64,000 nucleotides of DNA, taken from contig NZ_KB894491.1 of NCBI RefSeq assembly GCF_000374485.1, positions 372,546 through 436,545 on the forward strand, read 5' to 3'. A model generated the notes under the pieces. The model had not been told where the DNA came from. It did no database searches and was given only the letters and a program-made list of their open reading frames with translations. Origin of the DNA: Algicola sagamiensis DSM 14643. Lineage in GTDB: Bacteria > Pseudomonadota > Gammaproteobacteria > Enterobacterales > Alteromonadaceae. Positions 27,458 through 35,760 of this stretch are shown piece by piece. How positions within the stretch are numbered: the stretch's first letter is position 1; every line of letters starts with the position of its first letter. The position numbers and the translations under genes were made by a program.

Positions 27458-27826
27458 GGCCGACTTTACCTATACTATTTGACTGAGCTTTGCATTCCCG
27501 CAGCCACATCAGTCAGATGATATTGAATCGAAGTTTGCGTATCCATTCACCAATTGGTGTTGCTGACTTATCATACTTTTAGATAATAATGCCCTGACCA
27601 TTGAAGTCAACTCAGAACCTTTTGACCCTTTGTTATTTTTTATTTAAAAACAATTGGTTATATGGGTTAACAAGATGAAAAATCGTAGGGAAACTTGATG
27701 ACTTTTCTTACCTATAAATACAAAAAAAGTATCATATTTTGAATGACTTTATCGGTAAAGTAGAACAAAGTGTAAACTGAAAAATTAGCAACTTTTTTTG
27801 AATGAATATGTTTTTTCTTCGTTGTA

Positions 27827-27847
27827 TTGCGAAAGGTGATTTCGCAA
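27827..27847 (+). promoter_or_regulatory. Perfect inverted repeat ahead of small ORF
   Basis: TTGCGAAA (27827-27834) and TTTCGCAA (27840-27847) are perfect inverted arms separated by five bases. It may be an operator or an mRNA hairpin in the leader of the small ORF at 27895. Confidence 0.45.
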
Positions 27848-27894
27848 GATAGGATGAAAGATGCCCCTTGGAAAAATTCGACTGAGACACGTCT

Positions 27895-28053
27895 ATGAAA
27901 GTGACAAAACGTCGTATCTGTACAACAGGTGCAGTGATGCTCGCTGCGATTGTTGGGTTTCATACTGCAGCAGAATACCGCTGTTGGTGCTCCGAAGCAG
28001 ATGTGGACTTACAAGGTCAGGTGGTTTGCTTGCAATGGATGTGTTGGTCCTGA
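27895..28053 (+). CDS. Possible small secreted Cys-rich peptide
   Basis: A 52-codon frame encodes MKVTKRRICTTGAVMLAAIV, a basic-then-hydrophobic leader, followed by EYRCWCSEADVDLQGQ and a Cys/Trp-rich end. It stops 14 bases before a perfect hairpin. GAGA lies seven bases before the ATG. No family recognised. A different frame over the second half also looks protein-like (QMWTYKVRWFACNGCVG and onward), so a frameshift between leader and mature part is possible. The 440 bases upstream hold no other gene I can support. Confidence 0.35.
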   Translation: MKVTKRRICTTGAVMLAAIVGFHTAAEYRCWCSEADVDLQGQVVCLQWMCWS

Positions 28054-28067
28054 CAAAAATGGCAACC

Positions 28068-28092
28068 CCGGAGCAAATTGCTCCGGTTTATT
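28068..28092. terminator. Hairpin terminator between small ORF and hemH
   Basis: CCGGAGCAA and TTGCTCCGG (28068-28086) are perfect arms around a single base, followed on the plus strand by TTTATTTC. It can end transcripts of the small ORF, and may serve hemH from the other side. Confidence 0.6.
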
Positions 28093-28124
28093 TCAAGGCG
28101 ACTTTTTGCGAGTCCTTTTCGTCT

Positions 28125-29144
28125 TCATAAAGCGCGTTCAATCAGCTGCATCATTGCTTCTATATGTGCATCTGAATCATTCAAAGCTGGGATATAGGCA
28201 TAGGTCTCACCACCGCTTTCCATAAAATATTCTCTGTTTTCTTCTCCAATTTCTTCGATGGTTTCCAAGCAATCGGCAGAAAATCCAGGACAAAAAACCT
28301 GCACATGCTTGAACCCTTCTCCTGGTAATGCTTTGAGCGTTTCATCCGTATATGGCTTCAACCACTCCTCTGGACCAAACCTTGACTGGAAAGTCACACG
28401 ATAGTCGCACTCACGAACACCAAGACGAGCCGCTAGTAACTCTGCACTGCGCAGACATTGCTTTTGGTACGGATCACCTTTATCAACATAACTCTTTGGG
28501 ATGCCATGAAATGAAAAAAGGAGTAACTCAGCACGTCCATTTTCTTTCCAGTATTCTTCAATCCGAAGTGCCATTGCTTCGATATATGCAGGTTCTTCGT
28601 GATATTCAGATATAAAATGTAAGCTGGGGACTTTTCTGGACTTTTGTAACACTGCTGAGACTGCATCAAAAGTAGAACCCGATGTTGAGCCACTATATTG
28701 CGGATACAATGGCAACACAATGACTCGCTCAATCCCATTTTCTTCAAATCGCTGAAAAGTAGAAGCAATTGAAGGGTTACCGTAGCGCATTGCAAAGTCA
28801 ACGACGAGTTCCTGGCCGTACTTCACTTGTAAACGTTGTTTCAACTTTTCTTTCTGCGCAACAGTATAAGTCAGTAATGGAGAGCCTTCTTCTGTCCAAA
28901 CAGTTTGATATGCTTCTGCAGAACGGCTTGGGCGAATATTTAAAATGACACCATTCAAGACCAGCCACCACAACCACCTTGGTTTTTCCACCACTCGAGG
29001 ATCAGATAAGAACTCTTTTAAATATCGACGTAGCGCTGGTGTAGTCGGCGCATCTGGCGTTCCTAAATTAGTGATCAATACTGCTGTATTGGTTGTAGAA
29101 AATTGAATGTTCGGCTCGTTATCTATCATATTCTTTTCGATCAT
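28125..29144 (-). CDS. hemH: Ferrochelatase HemH
   Basis: 339 residues from the ATG at 29144; ATG 29129 is an alternative with a slightly better GAAAAG site, and a TTG at 29192 is unlikely. It inserts iron into protoporphyrin IX, the last step of protoheme synthesis. Conserved blocks: AVLITNLGTPDAPTTPALRR, VLPLYPQYSGSTSGS, LLFSFHGIPKSYVDKGDPY (with the metal-site His) and VFCPGFSADCLETIEEI (with the catalytic-side Glu residues). It lies downstream of a LysR-type gene on the same strand. Confidence 0.95.
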   Translation of the reverse strand: MIEKNMIDNEPNIQFSTTNTAVLITNLGTPDAPTTPALRRYLKEFLSDPRVVEKPRWLWWLVLNGVILNIRPSRSAEAYQTVWTEEGSPLLTYTVAQKEKLKQRLQVKYGQELVVDFAMRYGNPSIASTFQRFEENGIERVIVLPLYPQYSGSTSGSTFDAVSAVLQKSRKVPSLHFISEYHEEPAYIEAMALRIEEYWKENGRAELLLFSFHGIPKSYVDKGDPYQKQCLRSAELLAARLGVRECDYRVTFQSRFGPEEWLKPYTDETLKALPGEGFKHVQVFCPGFSADCLETIEEIGEENREYFMESGGETYAYIPALNDSDAHIEAMMQLIERAL

Positions 29145-29192
29145 CACGGAAGGAGGCTCATATTTTAAAGGGTTAACGACCAATATTACCAA

Positions 29193-30092
29193 TCAATTAT
29201 TTACATCATCCTTCGCAAAAAATTTTTTTGCAAATTGTACAAACGTATGAACCTTTATTGCATGATGTGCATCTTTATGGGTCACTATCCATAAATAATA
29301 ATCCCATTCTGATGGCGGCTCGATTAATTGTACGACACTTTCATGCTGTCCTGCGATCCAGCTATCCATCAACCCAACCCCAAAGCCAGATAAAACAGCC
29401 TGACGTAAAGAATGAAAACTGGAAACAGATAGATAGATCTGCGACTCAGGGACTTTTTCCTCCAACCATTTCACCGAAGCAATATGTGAATGACCGAGGA
29501 TCTTGATAAATCGATGCTGCCTAATATCTTCCAACGACAGGTTTGCCCCAAATTGATCGATATACGCTCGGCTTGCATAAAGAGAGGACTGAAGTTTGGC
29601 CAGCTTCTGTGCAATATAGTCCGGCTCATTTGGCCCCTTCCCGGGACGAAAGCTGATATGCGCTTCACCATGCTCCAATTTTAGAACGCGTCTATCTGCA
29701 AGCAGCTCTATCTGTATATTCGGATGCTCGGTTTGAAATGCACGGATCACGGGAAGCACACGCGGTACTAATTCCTCCACTGTCGTGATCACCAAACGTC
29801 CCGTCAGTTGGCCATCCACACCTTGCAGCTTTCCCATTAACCTTTCAAACTCAGATTGTGCATTCTCTGCTGCTGAAAGTAACAGATAACCAGCATCTGT
29901 TGGTGTGTACCCCCGTGGGTGGCGATGAAACAACCGAGTATTGAGACGTTTTTCCAGCGCATTGATCCGACGCAATACTGTTGAATGATACACACCAAGG
30001 TCTTCTGCTGCTTTTGACAACGTTCCATGACGCATCACCATGTAAGCTGTATAAATATCGTGCCAGTTTTCTTTGTCTTTATTTTTCTCCAT
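29193..30092 (-). CDS. LysR-family transcriptional regulator
   Basis: 299 residues from the ATG at 30092, which has GGGGTG ten bases upstream; a frame open to 30233 would overlap the divergent gene and lacks the LysR start pattern. The winged-helix reads HDIYTAYMVMRHGTLSKAAE, then STVLRRINALEKRLNTRLF. The effector-binding domain follows (GRLVITTVEELVPRVLPVI). It is divergent from the FMN reductase gene, and the perfect palindrome at 30124-30145 between them is its likely operator. Confidence 0.9.
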   Translation of the reverse strand: MEKNKDKENWHDIYTAYMVMRHGTLSKAAEDLGVYHSTVLRRINALEKRLNTRLFHRHPRGYTPTDAGYLLLSAAENAQSEFERLMGKLQGVDGQLTGRLVITTVEELVPRVLPVIRAFQTEHPNIQIELLADRRVLKLEHGEAHISFRPGKGPNEPDYIAQKLAKLQSSLYASRAYIDQFGANLSLEDIRQHRFIKILGHSHIASVKWLEEKVPESQIYLSVSSFHSLRQAVLSGFGVGLMDSWIAGQHESVVQLIEPPSEWDYYLWIVTHKDAHHAIKVHTFVQFAKKFFAKDDVNN

Positions 30093-30123
30093 CAACTTTT
30101 CACCCCATAGAATTTTTGGCAAC

Positions 30124-30145
30124 TTTTGTGCATATACGCACAAAA
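30124..30145. promoter_or_regulatory. Candidate LysR operator, perfect palindrome
   Basis: TTTTGTGC (30124-30131) and GCACAAAA (30138-30145) are perfect inverted arms with a six-base spacer. It lies 32 bases upstream of the regulator start and 83 bases before the FMN reductase start, as expected for a LysR site controlling a divergent pair. Confidence 0.75.
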
Positions 30146-30227
30146 CTATTGCATACATTCTGTTTATGTTCAAAAGAAACACTGACATACTTATGCTCAA
30201 TGAACAGACACCACCAAGGAGTATCCA

Positions 30228-30806
30228 ATGCAACCATCTAAAATTGTCGCACTATCAGGCAGCTTAAAAGAACGGTCACTCAACCAAAAGCTCATTCATG
30301 CAGCAGCAGCTCATATCGAAACCGCAGGGGCTGAAGTGATCCATATTCGATTAAATGACTTTCCAATGCCTTTGTTCTCAGAGGATATCGAAGCCCAAGA
30401 AACCCCATCAAGCGTCAATGACTTGAAAGCCATTTTTGCAGAAGCAGATGGGATCCTCATTGCGAGCCCAGAATACAATGGTTCAATGACAGCAGCCTTA
30501 AAAAATACGATCGATTGGCTTTCTCGTCCTTCCAAGAGTGTTGAGATTGGATCCGCTTTTGCTGGTAAGGCTGTTGGACTCGTTGCGACATCCCCTGGTG
30601 CACTAGGTGGACTTCGCGGGTTAAACCACGTCCGTGATGTTTTATTCAACCTAGGAGGAATTATTTCACCAAAAACCGTTGCAGTTCCTAGTGCATATAG
30701 CATTTTTTCTGAGTCAGGTGATATTCAAGATGAGAAAATCAACACAATGGTTCAGCAATCCATGCTGGCACTGGTCCAGTTAACTACCGCCCTAAAAGGT
30801 GAATAG
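30228..30806 (+). CDS. NADPH-dependent FMN reductase family protein
   Basis: 192 residues with AAGGAG nine bases before the ATG. Flavodoxin-like fold: the phosphate loop is ALSGSLKERSLNQKL, the flavin-edge loop is SPEYNGSMTAALKNTIDWLS, and FAGKAVGLVATSPGALGG follows. Enzymes of this family (ChrR/YieF-like) reduce flavins, quinones, chromate or azo dyes with NAD(P)H. The divergent LysR gene and its palindrome suggest induction by an unknown effector. A terminator follows at 30865. Confidence 0.88.
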   Translation: MQPSKIVALSGSLKERSLNQKLIHAAAAHIETAGAEVIHIRLNDFPMPLFSEDIEAQETPSSVNDLKAIFAEADGILIASPEYNGSMTAALKNTIDWLSRPSKSVEIGSAFAGKAVGLVATSPGALGGLRGLNHVRDVLFNLGGIISPKTVAVPSAYSIFSESGDIQDEKINTMVQQSMLALVQLTTALKGE

Positions 30807-30864
30807 CCCATCACATAATTCTGATAAATTGCGAATAATTTATCACTCATCAATGATTTTATTT

Positions 30865-30893
30865 GGCTTAGTTTTGATAAATTAAGCCTTTTT
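30865..30893 (+). terminator. Terminator after FMN reductase gene
   Basis: GGCTTA (30865-30870) pairs with TAAGCC (30883-30888), followed by five T. The stem is short but well placed. The bases from here to 31066 are AT-rich with no gene seen. Confidence 0.6.
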
Positions 30894-31110
30894 GACGATA
30901 ATGACCTAAAAACAACTTTAACTCTTATATTTCAAATACATATCTTGATATTTGTCATGTTTTATCATTTTTTTGAAATAAAAATATGACAGCATATCCT
31001 CCCATTGTTTGATTTATCACCATATATGATATTTGATATACATCAACATGTTCCTATTTTAGCTATTGTGTGAGGTGCTGATTTTATTAGACTTAACTTG
31101 TCTCTACCGA

Positions 31111-31395
31111 ATGGGGCAACCCAATTCGATGACATTACATAACCATAAAAAAAAGTGTGATTTCGAAATGCAAGATAAAAATGAGAATAACCTCAACATG
31201 GACGACATGGGGAATCAAACACTAAGTAACATTCATCAATGGATCCAGCAACAACATCAACGTAAAGCCAAACGGTGTCAAACACAGCCAACATATAATA
31301 CTTGGTTGAATGAAGAAGTAGCCGAGTCAACTTTTGAAGAGAGAAGTCGGCTTTGCGAACTACTCAATATCAAATCAACACGGTACTCCTGTTGA
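31111..31395 (+). CDS. Hypothetical small hydrophilic protein
   Basis: Up to 94 residues if started at the ATG at 31111; ATGs at 31129, 31168 and 31198 are alternatives, none with a clear ribosome site, so the start is uncertain. The protein is rich in Asn, Gln, Lys and Glu (NIHQWIQQQHQRKAKRC) and ends in RYSC. No family recognised. It ends 21 bases before the lipoprotein gene on the same strand, so the two are probably cotranscribed. Confidence 0.45.
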   Translation: MGQPNSMTLHNHKKKCDFEMQDKNENNLNMDDMGNQTLSNIHQWIQQQHQRKAKRCQTQPTYNTWLNEEVAESTFEERSRLCELLNIKSTRYSC

Positions 31396-31416
31396 CAAAA
31401 AGTTGGGAGAAAGATT

Positions 31417-31971
31417 ATGAAACACCTGCTGATGTTATTCGCCATATCCACCTTATTCGGGTGCCAAAAAAATCATATTGATACACTCTCGATTGGCTTT
31501 TCTACACCAGAAGGCAACGCTGTGTGGGTCTATGATGCCTCATTTGATAATGGCTGGAATATCACAGCAGGAAAGCTCGACTGTTGTTGGAAAGAAGCAC
31601 ACTCCGTCAACGGTGTATTCAATAATCACCCTCCCAAGCAACTATCTCTCCGCTGGAAAGACTTAAGCCAGGATGTGATCTATGATGCACAAATTGATCT
31701 CAGTGTCGACTTTGAAGAAAGGTTACAAGCACTGCCAGCCTATACAGTCGTTGACTCTGGAAAACGAATTTCTGCCAGAAAACACTTAATTATTGGGATC
31801 CACCATCAAGGTCAAGTTGAAGTCTGGCTGTCCAACAGTCGATCTCATAAAAATGTTAAAGGACGTGTATTACATACCGTTGGTAGAGCTGCTGCAAATA
31901 TTCATGCATACCAACAACCCAAATCCCTCAGACGTACTCATGGCCCAAAAAAGCGTGTGACCCTGCTTTGA
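31417..31971 (+). CDS. Putative lipoprotein, DUF2931-like
   Basis: 184 residues with GGAGAAAG before the ATG. The N-terminus MKHLLMLFAISTLFGCQ has a lipobox (LFGC), so the mature protein should be lipid-anchored. The body has VWVYDASFDNGWNITAGKLD, two adjacent Cys (DCCWKEAH) and a Trp-rich beta pattern (LSLRWKDLSQDVIYDAQIDL) that recalls DUF2931 lipoproteins; I hold that match loosely. It follows the small hydrophilic ORF by 21 bases. Function unknown. Confidence 0.7.
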   Translation: MKHLLMLFAISTLFGCQKNHIDTLSIGFSTPEGNAVWVYDASFDNGWNITAGKLDCCWKEAHSVNGVFNNHPPKQLSLRWKDLSQDVIYDAQIDLSVDFEERLQALPAYTVVDSGKRISARKHLIIGIHHQGQVEVWLSNSRSHKNVKGRVLHTVGRAAANIHAYQQPKSLRRTHGPKKRVTLL

Positions 31972-32049
31972 GGGCCTGTTTACCCGAATGAGGTCAAGTT
32001 TACTGATATAGAAATGATCAGCGTACAGCGTCCTGATGAGGAAATGACA

Positions 32050-32946
32050 CTACATACCCCGTATTTCTTGATATCGGTCATTGCGCGAAGCACTTGGAGT
32101 GACTTGAAATAGCCGTTTATATTCACGACTAAATTGTGAAAGGCTGCTATATCCAACCTGATATGCAACCTCACCACTGGTCAGCCTGCCTTCATCAAAC
32201 ATACGCTTTGCTTGATGAAGACGAATGCTTTTGACATATTGAATCGGTGATACTTTTGTCACTGATTTAAAATGCTTAAAAAAAGTAGATGGACTCATAT
32301 TTGCTATATTGGCAAGCTCTGCAACTTCCAATTGTTCTTGATAATGTCGCTGAATATAGTGGATCACCGTCGAAATTCTAAACCCGATTCTATCCTGAGC
32401 AACAAAGTCGCTAAGCACTTTCCCTTGCGGTCCTTTCAACAAATAAAACAACAACTCTTGCTGTATGAGTGGTGCAATAACACTAGTCGTCTCAGCATTT
32501 TTTAACGTTTGAAGCAATCGAACAAAGCAATCCTCTATTTGTTCATCAAGAGGCGTGATAAAAATACCTGGATCACATAACTGCGTATGCATCTCCATTT
32601 GAGGAGAGCATTGTTGGTGTAAAGCCTGTAACTGCTCAATAGGGATCTCCAGTCGCAATGCTAAAAATGGCTCGTCCTCCGTTGCAACAGTGACCCCTGC
32701 ATAAAGCGGTAATGGTACTGACAAAATAAGATAGTGAAGATCGTCATAGCAATAAGTGTACTCATCAACATAAGCTCGCTTTTCTCCTTGAGCGACAACA
32801 TAAATGCAGGGTTGGTAAATAACGGGTTTTGGCTGAGTTGGTTCAGAAACTCGTATTAAGTCTAATCCAGGAATATCCGTCTTCATGATTCCATTTTTAG
32901 TCACTAACATCTCAAGTCGCTGAGCGAGTCGATTTTGATACTTCAT
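32050..32946 (-). CDS. AraC-family transcriptional regulator
   Basis: 298 residues from the ATG at 32946, with AAGGAAGG just upstream; the frame also opens at an in-frame TTG one codon earlier. An AraC-type N-terminal cupin domain (IYQPCIYVVAQGEKRAYVDE) precedes two helix-turn-helix motifs: LEVAELANIANMSPSTFFKH and SGEVAYQVGYSSLSQFSREY. It is divergent from an aldo/keto reductase gene; similar pairs control reductase expression in many gammaproteobacteria. A 14-bp direct repeat in the gap is the probable binding site. Confidence 0.9.
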   Translation of the reverse strand: MKYQNRLAQRLEMLVTKNGIMKTDIPGLDLIRVSEPTQPKPVIYQPCIYVVAQGEKRAYVDEYTYCYDDLHYLILSVPLPLYAGVTVATEDEPFLALRLEIPIEQLQALHQQCSPQMEMHTQLCDPGIFITPLDEQIEDCFVRLLQTLKNAETTSVIAPLIQQELLFYLLKGPQGKVLSDFVAQDRIGFRISTVIHYIQRHYQEQLEVAELANIANMSPSTFFKHFKSVTKVSPIQYVKSIRLHQAKRMFDEGRLTSGEVAYQVGYSSLSQFSREYKRLFQVTPSASRNDRYQEIRGM

Positions 32947-32960
32947 CAACCTTCCTTAGT

Positions 32961-32991
32961 TAGAAATAGGCAAAAGATAGAAATAGGCAAA
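32961..32991. promoter_or_regulatory. Direct repeat, candidate AraC-family operator
   Basis: TAGAAATAGGCAAA occurs at 32961-32974 and again at 32978-32991, a 17-base period. AraC-type proteins bind direct repeats with near two-turn spacing, and this pair sits between the divergent regulator and aldo/keto reductase genes. Confidence 0.6.
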
Positions 32992-33084
32992 TCTTATGGA
33001 GTATTGAGATAACACGCCATTAGATAGATAAGGATAATATGACATGCCAACTTAAATCAATCGAATAAAAACAAGGAGCTATCT

Positions 33085-34071
33085 ATGAAAAAAGTAACGC
33101 TTGGACACAGTGATATTGAAGTTTCCAACATTGGTCTTGGTTGTATGGGAATGTCTGAGTTTTATGGTCACCGCAATGATCATCGCGCAAAAGAAACATT
33201 GGCAAAAGCATTAGACCTTGGTGTCAATTTTTGGGATACATCCGATATGTACGGTCCCTACCACAACGAATCACTCATCGGGCATCAGTTGTCGTCACTG
33301 CAAGCACGCGACAAAGTTGTGATTGCAACAAAATTTGGCATCATGCGAAATGATGATGGCACTTGGCAAGGTGTCAGTGGACATCCTGACTATGTTCGCC
33401 AAAGTTGTGAAGCCAGCTTGAAACGATTAGGCATAGAAACTATCGATTTATACTATCAACATCGTATCGATCCAAACATCCCCATCGAAGAAACGGTCGG
33501 TGTTATGGCAGATTTAAAGCGTGAAGGGAAAATTCGTGCAATTGGCCTTTCAGAGGTTTCAACAAAGAATCTCAAAAAGGCTCATACCGTTCATCCTATA
33601 TCTGCAATACAAAGTGAATATTCACTCTGGACAAGAGAACTCGAACTAGAAATGCTCCCATTATGCAAGCAGTTAGGCGTAAGCCTTGTCGCATATAGTC
33701 CTCTTGGACGAGGGTTCCTAACAGGAAAGATATCTTCACGGGATCATTTATCAGAAGGAGACTGGAGAAAACAGCATCCCAGATTCTCAGAAGAAAACTT
33801 CGACTTAAATTTTCAATTCGTCGAGAAACTCAAGGAGCTTGCGACGAATAAGCAGTGCACCCCCGCACAGCTTGCCCTTGCCTGGGTGATCCGGCAAGGA
33901 CATATTCCAATTCCTGGGACGACAAATCCGCTGCGCCTCGAAGAAAATATTGCAGCAAGCCAGATCAGCTTCTTGGACAATGAGCTGGACGAGCTAGAAA
34001 GCATTCTCAATAAAACCAAAGTTTGGGGTGAAAGGTACCCGGAATCAGTGCTCCAGTACATTGACCAATAA
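33085..34071 (+). CDS. Aldo/keto reductase
   Basis: 328 residues with AAGGAG nine bases before the ATG. The (beta/alpha)8 family signatures are GLGCMGMSEFYG, the catalytic Asp/Tyr region NFWDTSDMYGPYHNE, the Lys strand KVVIATKFG and the His strand YYQHRID. The C-terminal NADPH-binding part reads IPIPGTTNPLRLEENI. It reduces aldehydes or ketones with NADPH; the natural substrate is not evident. Control by the divergent AraC regulator is likely. Confidence 0.92.
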   Translation: MKKVTLGHSDIEVSNIGLGCMGMSEFYGHRNDHRAKETLAKALDLGVNFWDTSDMYGPYHNESLIGHQLSSLQARDKVVIATKFGIMRNDDGTWQGVSGHPDYVRQSCEASLKRLGIETIDLYYQHRIDPNIPIEETVGVMADLKREGKIRAIGLSEVSTKNLKKAHTVHPISAIQSEYSLWTRELELEMLPLCKQLGVSLVAYSPLGRGFLTGKISSRDHLSEGDWRKQHPRFSEENFDLNFQFVEKLKELATNKQCTPAQLALAWVIRQGHIPIPGTTNPLRLEENIAASQISFLDNELDELESILNKTKVWGERYPESVLQYIDQ

Positions 34072-34119
34072 AGTCGAGCGATTGGGCAATAAACAAGATT
34101 CTTTTTACTGAAACTCCTG

Positions 34120-34149
34120 GCAATGATAGGATACTGTCATTGCTTTTTT
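34120..34149 (+). terminator. Terminator after aldo/keto reductase
   Basis: GCAATGA (34120-34126) pairs with TCATTGC (34137-34143) around a ten-base loop, followed by six T. Confidence 0.8.
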
Positions 34150-34196
34150 GGGTACACAGATATTTTAGGTAAATTACAGTTCTGGATGTCGATCAT

Positions 34197-34874
34197 ATGT
34201 CGTTTATTACGCTCAGTCCGTTCAATCATTTTGAATTTCAAGGTCAGCTGGTTTTTGGAAGTTTCCGCCGTGATTTGTTTCAACAAGCGCTGTTTCATCA
34301 ATTTCAAATCAACTATCCGACAAGTTTGAACAATGCAGTTATCAAAAGAAAAAGTGAATTCTTAGCTGGACGTATCTGCGCAAAGAAAGCCCTTTCTTCT
34401 TTATCTCTCCAGTATGAATCTGTACAGGTTCATACTGGAGAGATGCGTGAACCGATGTGGCCTGCTGGCATTGCTGGCGCCATCACCCATACTGACCAAA
34501 TTGCAATTGCGGCAATTTCTAACCTGTATCAAGGCGTTGGTATTGATATCGAACACAAAATGGATCATAAAACCGCGAAGGAACTCACCCCCATGATCCT
34601 CACCCCATCAGAACGCACATCAAACCAGTATCCTCTTGATGAAACATCTTGGATCAGTTTGATTTTCTCAGCAAAAGAGAGTCTTTATAAAGCACTGTAT
34701 CCATCCGTTCAGCGTTTCTTTGACTTTCAAGCGGCAAAGATGATTGATATCGGAGAGCGGCATTTTGTGATAGAGCTTCAAGAAACACTCAGCGAGCAGC
34801 TACAACAAGGTATCCGATTTGAAGGTCAGTACTATTGGCATGATGATCAAGTTATCACATTGATCACTGTTTAA
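34197..34874 (+). CDS. 4'-phosphopantetheinyl transferase (EntD/Sfp superfamily)
   Basis: 225 residues. The family signature blocks are KRKSEFLAGRICAKKAL, GAITHTDQIAIAAI, the magnesium-binding VGIDIEH and the FSAKESLYKALYP block. These enzymes attach the phosphopantetheine arm of CoA to carrier domains. The NRPS that starts at 59.4 kb needs such an enzyme for its thiolation domain, so this gene is a good candidate partner, although it is 25 kb away. The ribosome site is weak. The gene converges on the binding-protein cluster with a 13-base gap. Confidence 0.88.
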   Translation: MSFITLSPFNHFEFQGQLVFGSFRRDLFQQALFHQFQINYPTSLNNAVIKRKSEFLAGRICAKKALSSLSLQYESVQVHTGEMREPMWPAGIAGAITHTDQIAIAAISNLYQGVGIDIEHKMDHKTAKELTPMILTPSERTSNQYPLDETSWISLIFSAKESLYKALYPSVQRFFDFQAAKMIDIGERHFVIELQETLSEQLQQGIRFEGQYYWHDDQVITLITV

Positions 34875-34887
34875 TTGAATCAGGCGG

Positions 34888-35676
34888 TTAAGGAAGCTCA
34901 GCACCGCCGAGGGCTTTTTTTAACATACGTTCAATGTAGCCTTCATCTTTCGCTTCTTGTAGCTTCTTATTAAATTGCTCTAAATATTTCAAAGAAGCCT
35001 TACTTTTCTTGGGCATAATGAGATGAAGACCTTCCGTTGCAATGGGTCTTGGGTGGTGTTTGATTTTTGCTCTCTCATCCGGCTCAAAGTAGTTATTAAG
35101 AATCGAGTAAGCAACATAATAGTCCACAACTACAACGTCCAGTCTCCCTAATAACAACCGCAAAAGCTTTTCATCATTACCATTAAATCGCTCTGTATCA
35201 ATGAGCCTCTGTTTTTCAGCTTGTGCAAAATCATGTCCGTACTGATAGCCCGCTGCAATTCCAATCACTTTCCCTTTAAAATCTTTAAATGAGTTCCAAT
35301 CTATATAGCGACTTTTACGCATAAAAAAGTAGCTGCCAGAACTAAAAACTGGCTCACTATAATGGAACAACTTTGCACGCTTTTCGGTCCAAATCCAAAG
35401 AATACTTCCTTCTTTTTCTGCCTCGGCTGCATGACGATAAGCACGGGGCCAAGGATAAAACTCTAAAATGACTTCATATCCTGCCCGACGAAAAAGCTCT
35501 TTTACGATTTTACTGCCAACACCTTCATCTTCCAAGTGCTGCCCGATGAATGGTGGCCATTCACCAACGGTCAGTTTTATGGATGTCGCTTGAACGGACC
35601 AATGTGTCAAACATAGCAAAGCAAGGTAAATACACAGTCCGAATTTTTTACCTGTAGGTAAATCAAATCTCCACAT
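34888..35676 (-). CDS. Periplasmic substrate-binding protein-like, cluster member 1
   Basis: 262 residues with a signal peptide ending near SVQAT. Core signatures: TVGEWPPFIGQHLEDEGVG, EFYPWPRAYRHA, FHYSEPVFSSGSYFFM and GKVIGIAAGYQYGHDFA. The fold should be the two-lobe SBP_bac_3 type used for amino-acid-like ligands. Its C-terminus (MLKKALGGAELP) is nearly the same as in the neighbour at 35.8 kb (LLKKALGGAELP), so the two are recent duplicates. No permease or ATPase gene is present in the cluster. Confidence 0.85.
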   Translation of the reverse strand: MWRFDLPTGKKFGLCIYLALLCLTHWSVQATSIKLTVGEWPPFIGQHLEDEGVGSKIVKELFRRAGYEVILEFYPWPRAYRHAAEAEKEGSILWIWTEKRAKLFHYSEPVFSSGSYFFMRKSRYIDWNSFKDFKGKVIGIAAGYQYGHDFAQAEKQRLIDTERFNGNDEKLLRLLLGRLDVVVVDYYVAYSILNNYFEPDERAKIKHHPRPIATEGLHLIMPKKSKASLKYLEQFNKKLQEAKDEGYIERMLKKALGGAELP

Positions 35677-35760
35677 AATCGAGGTGTATCCATTGCGTTT
35701 AGATTAAAGAATAGTCGAATCAGCCGAAGACTTCGATAAGTCATCCGGCAGGGAATAGAG

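Noticed and set aside
27861-28225. Two other plus-strand frames over the small-peptide region
   Set aside because: Both run through the hairpin at 28068-28086 and one enters hemH. Neither has a leader or ribosome site of its own, though the middle of one looks protein-like and is noted under the small peptide.
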